A DNA stretch of 49,907 bases from Algoriphagus sp. (GTDB lineage Bacteria; Bacteroidota; Bacteroidia; Cytophagales; Cyclobacteriaceae), in NCBI RefSeq assembly GCF_029254265.1, contig NZ_JAQWXX010000133.1:1-49907 (forward strand). Direction: 5' to 3'. A model generated the notes under the pieces. The model was not told where the DNA came from. It saw nothing but the letters and a program-made list of their open reading frames with translations, and searched no databases. Every line of letters starts with the position of its first letter. Within the stretch, counting starts at the first letter, position 1. A program made the position numbers and the translations under genes. Positions 9,019 through 15,905 of this stretch are shown piece by piece.

Positions 9019-10071
9019 TTGAAAAGATACCTCAACTTATTTTTCTTCTTCCTAGTGGCTTGTATTGATCCTTATGAGACTGAGATCGAACAAGGACAGC
9101 AATTCCTGACCATAGACGGTACAATCACCAGTGAAGTAGGAGTACATCGTGTGAGACTTACCAGAGGAGATACCTACGGGAGTGTTTTTCAGGGATTGAT
9201 TCGTCCCGTTACTGGCGCAACTGTGATAGTCAGAGATGATCTGGGAGAGGTTACTTTTTTGGAAGAAAATGAGGAGGACAGAGGTTATTACGAGACTCCA
9301 GCTACTTTTGCAGCAGTGGTTGGAAGATCATATTCCTTGCAGATTCAATTGGTCGATGGAAAAGTATATACCTCATTTCCTGAAAAAGTAGAAGCAGCAC
9401 CTCCCATCAAAAGTTTGGGCTATCAATCTCAGCGAATCCCTGTTGAAGGGGAGGCAAATGATGCATCTGGCGTGCAATTGATTGTGGAAATCGATGATCC
9501 TGCAGACCAGAATAACTTCTATTATTTCAGAAACTCAGAAGCTACCTATGTACTGGAAACTAGACCAGACCTCTATACCACTCCTCCTCCAGATCGAAGT
9601 CCCGCACCAAAAGCTTGTTGTTTCACTTGTTTTCAGACAGAGACTGTAGGAAATCAATCCTACTTTATCAGTTCGGATGATAACTTTAACGGTTTATCTA
9701 CCAGGTTGATTGCTGGGTTTATTCCTGATAATGGAAGACGATTTGTGAATACTTATCGAATCGATTTACGTCAATTAAATGTCAGCCAGGAAGCTTATCG
9801 GTTTTTGCGATTAGTCAAACAACAATCTGAAATTAGCGGATCTGTTTTTGATCCTCCTCCGGCAAATATTAGGGGAAATATGATCAGCTTAGATGACCCC
9901 GAAGAGATTGTTTTGGGCTTTTTTATAGCTGCTGGGGAAAGTAAGGAACGAGTGTATATCAAAAATAGTGAGCTTGATTTTGTCCAAAACATTGCCATCA
10001 TCCCTGATGATTGCAGGGCAGTTCCAGGCGCCACCTTGCTTCCTCCATTTGATTGGAGGCCGAATGAGTAG
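9019..10071 (+). CDS. DUF4249 lipoprotein, paralogue 2
   Basis: A 350-residue paralogue of the preceding protein. They share RPVTGATVIVRD, EIDDPADQNNFY, AYRFLRLVKQQ, ISGSVFDPPPANIRGN and the C-terminal PDDCR. The frame opens with TTG at 9019 (MKRYLNLFFFFLVACIDP), which yields a lipobox cysteine at residue 15; no usable ATG precedes the signal peptide. The metal-ligand-like CCFTC cluster is kept (CCDTC in the paralogue), so it is probably structural or functional in both. Spacing of 14 bases from paralogue 1 points to co-transcription. The pair looks like a recent tandem duplication with variation in the middle. Confidence 0.85.
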   Translation: MKRYLNLFFFFLVACIDPYETEIEQGQQFLTIDGTITSEVGVHRVRLTRGDTYGSVFQGLIRPVTGATVIVRDDLGEVTFLEENEEDRGYYETPATFAAVVGRSYSLQIQLVDGKVYTSFPEKVEAAPPIKSLGYQSQRIPVEGEANDASGVQLIVEIDDPADQNNFYYFRNSEATYVLETRPDLYTTPPPDRSPAPKACCFTCFQTETVGNQSYFISSDDNFNGLSTRLIAGFIPDNGRRFVNTYRIDLRQLNVSQEAYRFLRLVKQQSEISGSVFDPPPANIRGNMISLDDPEEIVLGFFIAAGESKERVYIKNSELDFVQNIAIIPDDCRAVPGATLLPPFDWRPNE

Positions 10072-10082
10072 CATAAATAACC

Positions 10083-10180
10083 AATAGATTAGAGCCAAGA
10101 TTCTAGATTTTAATTCGAACTAGTTAGACCCTATGCAGCTTTCTGAAAACTGGTAACTGGTAACTGAAAACTGCCTCCTG
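10083..10180 (-). repeat. Intergenic degenerate repeat, copy B (opposite strand to copy A)
   Basis: Read on the minus strand, this gap gives GGCAGGAGGCAGTTTTCAG, two TTACCAG words, then AACTAGTTCGAATTAAAATC and ATCTTGGCTCTAATCT. These parallel the phrases of the 1285-1395 repeat in order and orientation. It lies between the convergent stops of the DUF4249 and saccharopine dehydrogenase genes. It has no coding content and no obvious terminator hairpin. Confidence 0.5.
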
Positions 10181-10181
10181 C

Positions 10182-11507
10182 CTATTGATACTTTTCCTCA
10201 AATCGAATTCCTTCTAAGGCTAACTTGCCTAAAATAGGATTGTAGATTTCAGGTAGAACCGGCACATGAAGTCCCGTTAAATTTATTTTTTGATCCAAAA
10301 ACAGGTCCACCGCGATAGCGAGTGGTAATCCAACGGTTTTTGCCATGGCAGTATAAGTAGCATCTTCACCATAGCAAACCAGACTTGAGGATATCTTTTG
10401 AATGCTATCATCAGTCTTGATCTCAAAGAGGTGTTGCATGACGATCATATCTTTGTCTTCCGGCGAAAGTGCCCAATCTTTCTCCAAGATTGCTTGAAGT
10501 ATTTGAGCAGGCGATCCAGTGGTGATTGGCAGTTGCTTTTCTTCGAAGAATCCTAACCACTGTAACTTTTCAAAAATCGGGAAATCCATTTCCGTAATGA
10601 TATCTCCAAGTTTTTCCTCGACTGAAAGTTCTGGATCATAGGGCAAAAATGAATTCATAAACTGGCGTAGCGTAGTTCCTTCAGGCAATTCCATTTGGAA
10701 AGAATCATCAGTCATTCCGAGTTGGACAAATACATCCCAAGCATTGCAGAATCCTTTGCTACGAAGGGTGCCTCGAAGCATTGTAGGTATTTTTTCTAAG
10801 CCATACACTGAACGGTAGCTTAATGAATCCCTGTTTGGGTACCCATCGAATTCACCCAAGCCATCAAATTTGACCGTTTCCAGTCGCTTGAAAAGTTGAT
10901 GATAGGGTACAAATTTCAAGTCGCCTTTTTCAATGTAGCGGGAGGTGCCTTGTCCTGCGAGCACAACATTTCGAGGATTCCAGGTGAATTTGTATTTCCA
11001 AGGATTATCCTCGCTTTCAGGTGCCAAAAGCCCTCCACAATAGGACTTAAAAGAAATAATCTCTTCTCCTTTTTTCTTGGCCTGATCAATGATCTGCATA
11101 GCAGACATATGATCAATCCCTGGGTCTAGGCCACATTCGTTAAGAAAAAACAGTCCTCTTGACTCGATTTCGGTTTTCAGCTTTCGCATTTCCTCTGATT
11201 CGTAGGATGCCGAAAAGAAATGCTTATTCAATTCAACACAGTCTTTTGCAACGATAGGATGCATGAAAGCCGGTAGCATGGAAATGACTACATCTGAATT
11301 TTGGATCAGTTCTTTTCTAAGCTTCTCATCTTCGATGTTTAATTCTTTTGCTTCGGTGTTTGGTCGGTTTCTTAGCTTTTTGGATGCAAGGCTAGGATCC
11401 AAATCTGCTAAAATCAGCTTGCGGTCTTTTTTAGAGCAAGAGTCTGCAAGATAGTCGATCAAAAAAGTGGCAGATTTTCCTCCGCCTAGAATTAATATAG
11501 TGTGCAT
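10182..11507 (-). CDS. Saccharopine dehydrogenase family protein
   Basis: A 441-residue oxidoreductase. The Rossmann glycine motif is at the extreme N-terminus (ILGGGKSATFLIDYL), with an acidic residue closing strand 2 (LILADLD). NECGLDPGIDHMSA and SYCGGLLAPE in the middle are typical of saccharopine dehydrogenase (L-glutamate forming) or the LOR/SDH C-half. In the family this cleaves saccharopine to glutamate and 2-aminoadipate semialdehyde. No ketoglutarate-lysine reductase gene is nearby, so lysine catabolism is an inference and a polyamine or carboxyspermidine role cannot be excluded. It is a single gene on the minus strand, divergent from cdd. Confidence 0.85.
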   Translation of the reverse strand: MHTILILGGGKSATFLIDYLADSCSKKDRKLILADLDPSLASKKLRNRPNTEAKELNIEDEKLRKELIQNSDVVISMLPAFMHPIVAKDCVELNKHFFSASYESEEMRKLKTEIESRGLFFLNECGLDPGIDHMSAMQIIDQAKKKGEEIISFKSYCGGLLAPESEDNPWKYKFTWNPRNVVLAGQGTSRYIEKGDLKFVPYHQLFKRLETVKFDGLGEFDGYPNRDSLSYRSVYGLEKIPTMLRGTLRSKGFCNAWDVFVQLGMTDDSFQMELPEGTTLRQFMNSFLPYDPELSVEEKLGDIITEMDFPIFEKLQWLGFFEEKQLPITTGSPAQILQAILEKDWALSPEDKDMIVMQHLFEIKTDDSIQKISSSLVCYGEDATYTAMAKTVGLPLAIAVDLFLDQKINLTGLHVPVLPEIYNPILGKLALEGIRFEEKYQ

Positions 11508-11627
11508 GGGTTAGCGATTTCTCTCCCTAAATTGACCAATATATTTTGAGCGAAAAAATTCTGCTTAATCAAATCAAAGAACAAATTGGTATTTTGGACG
11601 TTTTCAGGGTTTTAACAAAATCAATAA

Positions 11628-12110
11628 ATGACTCAAAAAATTATACTTCAGGGAGAAATCGAGTTGGTAGATCCTTCCAATGTGAGTAAAGTAGAATTAT
11701 CTCTTTTAAAAGCTGCTCAAAAAGTAAGTGAAAATTCCTACTCCCCTTATTCCAATTTTCAGGTTGGGGCAGCAGTTCTTTTGGAAAATGGGGAGATTCT
11801 ACAATCCAGCAATCAAGAAAATGTAAGCTACCCTGTGGGAGTTTGTGCGGAGCGACTAGTCTTGGGATATGCAGGGGCGAATTTTCCGGACCAGTTTCCA
11901 CAAATTATAGCCATTGTGGCAAGGCGAAAAGGAGACCAAAATTGGGCAACAGTTAGCCCCTGTGGCATGTGTCTTCAGGGAATCAATGAGGTGGAGCAGC
12001 GATTTGGAAAACCAATGACAATACTTATTTTGAGACCTGATCAATCGGTTTACCGTGTCGAAGGAGTTAAAAATTTGCTTCCTTTGAAGATAGACGATCT
12101 TACAAGTTAA
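11628..12110 (+). CDS. cdd: Cytidine deaminase
   Basis: A 160-residue homologue of small cytidine deaminases, which hydrolyse (deoxy)cytidine to (deoxy)uridine in pyrimidine salvage. The zinc site is intact: C73-A-E75 (proton-shuttle glutamate) and P-C112-G-M-C115. The substrate-side YSPYSNFQVGAA is also present. It runs slightly longer at the C-terminus than the usual 130-140 residues. The downstream esterase begins two bases after the stop, suggesting co-transcription without an obvious pathway link. The divergent gap to the saccharopine dehydrogenase gene holds the promoter region, but no clear -33/-7 pair is seen. Confidence 0.93.
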   Translation: MTQKIILQGEIELVDPSNVSKVELSLLKAAQKVSENSYSPYSNFQVGAAVLLENGEILQSSNQENVSYPVGVCAERLVLGYAGANFPDQFPQIIAIVARRKGDQNWATVSPCGMCLQGINEVEQRFGKPMTILILRPDQSVYRVEGVKNLLPLKIDDLTS

Positions 12111-12111
12111 T

Positions 12112-12750
12112 TTGAAAAAGCAAATTCGTTTTGAATATGAGGCACAATATGCTGTCTCTCACGAACCCAATTTCCAGGAAAAAGAGATTTGGGTTGTCCT
12201 CCATGGATATGGGCAATTAGCAGAGTTTTTCATCAGAAAGTTTCAAGCCTTTGATTCTCCAGACCGCTTATTTATAGCTCCCGAAGGGACTAATTACCAA
12301 TATCTAAATGGTTTTTCGGGTAGAGTTGGAGCTAATTGGATGACGCGGCATGAAAGGGAAAGAGCAATTGCAAATAATCATCGTTTTCTTGATTCCCTTC
12401 TTCAAGACCTGCTTTCTAAATTTAAGACATTACCAAAAATAAACGTCTTGGGATTCTCTCAAGGAGCAGCTACAGCCACGCGATGGGCAAGTAACTGGGA
12501 GGGAAATATTGACCGTCTAGTCTTGTGGGCTGGAGGCTTTGCCACTGACCTGATTTTAGAGGATGCAAGAGTAAAATTTCTGAACACTGAAATCAATTTA
12601 GCTCTAGGTGAAAAAGATGAATTGATTAGCCCGGAAAGCATTGAAATACAAGAAGAACTGATTCGGGATTTAGGAAAAGTAGTCCACAGGCATTTTTTTT
12701 CGGGAGGACATGAGCTCGATCAAGAATTGCTTAAGAAAATTATTGATTAG
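12112..12750 (+). CDS. Alpha/beta-hydrolase, phospholipase/carboxylesterase-like
   Basis: A 212-residue serine hydrolase with no signal peptide, so cytoplasmic. The nucleophile elbow is G114-F-S116-Q-G118, with the acid in GEKDE (Asp169) and the base in GGHELD (His200). That spacing matches the Abhydrolase_2 carboxylesterase group. The substrate is unknown. Translation starts with TTG at 12112, two bases after the cdd stop; the next in-frame ATG would remove the first strand. A single-nucleotide slip would merge it with cdd, but both proteins are complete. Confidence 0.82.
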   Translation: MKKQIRFEYEAQYAVSHEPNFQEKEIWVVLHGYGQLAEFFIRKFQAFDSPDRLFIAPEGTNYQYLNGFSGRVGANWMTRHERERAIANNHRFLDSLLQDLLSKFKTLPKINVLGFSQGAATATRWASNWEGNIDRLVLWAGGFATDLILEDARVKFLNTEINLALGEKDELISPESIEIQEELIRDLGKVVHRHFFSGGHELDQELLKKIID

Positions 12751-12850
12751 AATCACTATTTACTCCTATATTGGCTCATCAATTGCATTTTAAAAAACAC
12801 TACGCTAGTAATTAATTTGATTATTTTTCCGAAAACCTTTTAAAACAACA

Positions 12851-13288
12851 ATGCTTTCGCTTACAGAAAAAGAGGTAGAGTCCATCTCTAACCAGTTAAT
12901 CAAAGGAATGATTTGTTTTTATCAGATCGATAAAAAGAAAATCTACCACATGCCAGATGATGAGGATTATTTCAATTATGACCTCACTCCGGAGGAAGAG
13001 GATATCTTAGATGAGATTGATGAAAATCCTGACAATTTTGCTGAATTTACCAAAATGGAACCTGGTCAAGAACATCAGATGATGCAGGACTTTGTAGATC
13101 GAAAAGTAAAAGAACGAGCACTTGCAGAGGATTTGGTCAATGCATTAAGCAAGCCAAAGGCAGTTACCGGGTTCAAATTCTTGATTGAAGAATCCAAGTA
13201 TAAAAATGATTGGATCGAGTACCGTAAAGGGAAATATCAAGATTGGGTAAAGGAGCAAGTCGATAGCTTCAACTATTCCGAAGAATAA
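12851..13288 (+). CDS. UPF0158 family protein
   Basis: A 145-residue acidic protein matching the UPF0158 family by its layout: LTEKEVESISNQLIKGMICF, then DIDENP-like residues (DEIDENPDNF), then a C-terminal WIEYRKGKYQDWVKEQ. No catalytic motif can be named and the role is not known. It is followed at once by a strong rho-independent terminator, so it is the last gene of its transcript; the gap upstream (12751-12850) is AT-rich and probably holds its promoter. Confidence 0.85.
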   Translation: MLSLTEKEVESISNQLIKGMICFYQIDKKKIYHMPDDEDYFNYDLTPEEEDILDEIDENPDNFAEFTKMEPGQEHQMMQDFVDRKVKERALAEDLVNALSKPKAVTGFKFLIEESKYKNDWIEYRKGKYQDWVKEQVDSFNYSEE

Positions 13289-13293
13289 AAATT

Positions 13294-13319
13294 ACCGCCT
13301 TAATAGGGCGGTTTTTTTG
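13294..13319 (+). terminator. Rho-independent terminator after the UPF0158 gene
   Basis: A six-base stem ACCGCC/GGCGGT with a seven-base loop is followed directly by seven T residues. It lies six bases past the stop codon at 13288. Confidence 0.85.
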
Positions 13320-13450
13320 TTTTGAACCTAGAACTAATCAGAATCTACAAAACCTTAATGGATTGGTTTTTAAGGTTATGTTGAATTGGAATTAAGGTAT
13401 GTAAGAATTAATATTCTTAAATTTAAAAACGACCATCAAACATAAACCTT

Positions 13451-14044
13451 ATGGAACAACCACTAAAATCTATTCGAAAGGTAATTAATCACTGGTATTT
13501 GGTGACGATTATCGGAGTAATATTCATCCTTTTGGGAATTTGGGTATTCCAAACTCCACTCGCATCCTATTTAGTTTTGGCAACAATTTTCAGCGTTTCT
13601 TTTCTGATTGCGGGTATTGCAGAAATAGCCTTTGCTTTGGGTAATCGAAAGCAATTGGATCACTGGGGTTGGTTTTTCGGCTCTGGTATTTTAAGTACTT
13701 TAATCGGTATGTTGTTGATTTCTAACCCGGGGCTTTCTATGGTGACGCTTCCCTTGTATATTGGTTTTGGAGTAATGTTTCGATCAATTTCTGCTATCAG
13801 TTTCGCCTTCAACTTGAAAGAAATAGGCTCCGAATACCATTCAATTCTCTATATGGGTTTGGCTGGAATGGTGCTTTCATTTCTGTTGATTTGGAATCCA
13901 ACCGTAGTAGGAATGACACTTGTAACAATGACAGCATTAATATTTATACTTTTGGGAATGATAGCCATCATGCTTTCCCTTAAAATGAAAAAATTTCATG
14001 ATTTTCCGGGTAAGCTTAAGGATCGAATAGCAGCTGAACAATAG
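13451..14044 (+). CDS. HdeD/DUF308 family membrane protein
   Basis: A 197-residue integral membrane protein with six hydrophobic segments arranged as three pairs (about residues 15-35, 40-60, 75-95, 100-120, 128-145, 150-172). This is the DUF308/HdeD pattern, known in E. coli as an acid-resistance membrane protein of unclear mechanism. The function in this lineage is unknown. It stands alone, between a terminator and the M1 peptidase. The 130 bases upstream are AT-rich without a clear promoter match. Confidence 0.82.
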   Translation: MEQPLKSIRKVINHWYLVTIIGVIFILLGIWVFQTPLASYLVLATIFSVSFLIAGIAEIAFALGNRKQLDHWGWFFGSGILSTLIGMLLISNPGLSMVTLPLYIGFGVMFRSISAISFAFNLKEIGSEYHSILYMGLAGMVLSFLLIWNPTVVGMTLVTMTALIFILLGMIAIMLSLKMKKFHDFPGKLKDRIAAEQ

Positions 14045-14108
14045 ATTTGAGCTGGTCCAAGAAATTGCGCTTTTTTTATCCACGCTTTCGAATTCAATAC
14101 CTTTACAT

Positions 14109-15686
14109 ATGAGAAAAATCCTCCTAATATTTCTTTGTTTAGCCTGCTCCATTTCTTTAGTTTTTGCGCAAAATTGGGATTGGGGAGGCCCTATAGACCC
14201 TCTACAAGAAAAATTCAAAATAGAGCATTACCGACTGGAAATTGAGCTTTTGCCTGAAACCCAGAGTATCAAGGCCAAAAGTACTGTGACCTTCTCTGCA
14301 CCGGAGAAATTAGATATCCTTCGTCTGGATCTTATCGATCAATACACGGTGAGTAGTGTAAGGATGAATGGGGTTGAAGTTGACTTTTCACATCAAAATG
14401 ACCTGCTGGATATTAAAGTGATTGATTGTACCTGCGATGCTGTGGATATCTATTATGAAGGAAAAACGCCAATAGCCATTAATCCTCCCTGGCAGGGCGG
14501 TTTTACTTGGGAAATTGATCAGCTGGGTAATCATTGGATGGGGCTTTCTTCACAAGGTGAAGGTGCAAAGATCTTTATGCCTGCTCTTGATCATCCGTCC
14601 TCTGAGGCTTCCAATGGGGTAGATCTTTTGGTGACAGTTCCTAATCCATATTTTGTAGCTGCAAATGGTAGATTAGATCAGATCAAGAAAGAGGGCGAAA
14701 AGTTAACCTATCATTGGACTACCGATTACCCGATAAATAACTATGGGATCAATTTTACCATGGGGATTTTTCATGAGGAGAAAATAGATTTCAAATCAGT
14801 TTCTGGTGCCGAAATTCCGATGCACATCTGGGTATTGCAGGAAAATAAAGCTAAGGCAAAAGGAATTCTTGAAGTCCTAAAAGTTTCAGCCCAGACTCAT
14901 GAAAAATACTTTGGAGCCTATCCTTGGCCAAAAGATAAAATCGCCATAGTCGAAACTCCTTACCTAGGTATGGAGCATCAGACGATCAATGCTTATGGCA
15001 ATAGTTTTCAATATGTCCGAATGGGGAATGTGAATTACGATAATTTGCTACATCATGAACTCGGGCATGAGTGGTTTGGGAATAAGGTTTCCGTTGGAGA
15101 TTGGGCAGATTTCTGGATTCATGAAGGGATCACTGCTTTTGGAGATTGGATGTTTTTTTGGGAGCACGGAGGAGAGGAAGCGTATTTTAAAAATGCTAAA
15201 AACACGCTTAGGCAAATTTCAAATTCCCAACCAGTAGTCAGTCCTATTAACAGTACAGAGGAAGAGGCTTATCACTCAGATATCTATACAAAGGGGGCCT
15301 TTGTGATGCATTCTTTACGCTGGGTGCTTGGAGATGATGTGTTTTTTCCCATGCTGAAAGCATTTGCTAGTGACGCTCGATTTACGTACGAAAATCAGGT
15401 AAACACACGTGATTTTATCGATTTTGTCAAAGCTTATTCTGGAAAAGATCTGGAAGGCTTTTTTCAACTTTATCTATACAGTACAGATTTGCCTAAAGTA
15501 AAAATTGCCAAGAAAGGGAAAAAAGGATTCGAAGTCTCTTTGGAGGGAATCAATTTTCAATTACCAGTTGAAATTGAAACTGAGAAGGGAATTAAAACAG
15601 TAATGCTGGGTAAAGAGCCATTACTTATCAATAGTGAATCAGCCCCTATTATAGACCCGAGGGGCTGGTTGATGCTGGGTAAGTGA
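14109..15686 (+). CDS. Secreted M1-family metallopeptidase (aminopeptidase)
   Basis: A 525-residue exported zinc peptidase. The signal peptide ends CSISLVFAQ (about residue 21). The zinc motif is H316-ELG-H320, with the third ligand Glu339 in WIHEGITAF, exactly the HExxH-x18-E spacing of gluzincin M1 peptidases. The exopeptidase-type motif reads here as YLGMEHQTINA (GMEHQ) instead of GAMEN, so activity on the free N-terminus may differ from classic aminopeptidase N. Length fits the short Bacteroidota M1 forms, which lack the large C-terminal helical domain. Periplasmic or outer-surface peptide degradation is inferred. Confidence 0.9.
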   Translation: MRKILLIFLCLACSISLVFAQNWDWGGPIDPLQEKFKIEHYRLEIELLPETQSIKAKSTVTFSAPEKLDILRLDLIDQYTVSSVRMNGVEVDFSHQNDLLDIKVIDCTCDAVDIYYEGKTPIAINPPWQGGFTWEIDQLGNHWMGLSSQGEGAKIFMPALDHPSSEASNGVDLLVTVPNPYFVAANGRLDQIKKEGEKLTYHWTTDYPINNYGINFTMGIFHEEKIDFKSVSGAEIPMHIWVLQENKAKAKGILEVLKVSAQTHEKYFGAYPWPKDKIAIVETPYLGMEHQTINAYGNSFQYVRMGNVNYDNLLHHELGHEWFGNKVSVGDWADFWIHEGITAFGDWMFFWEHGGEEAYFKNAKNTLRQISNSQPVVSPINSTEEEAYHSDIYTKGAFVMHSLRWVLGDDVFFPMLKAFASDARFTYENQVNTRDFIDFVKAYSGKDLEGFFQLYLYSTDLPKVKIAKKGKKGFEVSLEGINFQLPVEIETEKGIKTVMLGKEPLLINSESAPIIDPRGWLMLGK

Positions 15687-15850
15687 TGTTTTCAATTCGA
15701 ATCTAATATTCCTTCATTCAAAATTAGTTATAGTTCTGTTTAATGGCTTGATTAATTTTAAAGCCATAATAATCAGATAGATAATTAGAAATTGACATTT
15801 TGCAATCGGGATTAAATTAGATTTAACCGTGCCCCTTTAGAATATTTTTA

Positions 15851-15858
15851 TAATTTTG
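15851..15858 (+). promoter_or_regulatory. Putative -7 box of the carB promoter
   Basis: TAATTTTG matches the TAnnTTTG consensus, 47 bases ahead of the carB start. No TTG is found at the normal -33 distance, so the call rests on the -7 element and its position in an otherwise gene-free 219-base gap. Confidence 0.3.
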
Positions 15859-15905
15859 CCCCAATTTGGACTTAAGTAAAACTTTCTCTTCAACCTCCCC
15901 CTCTA

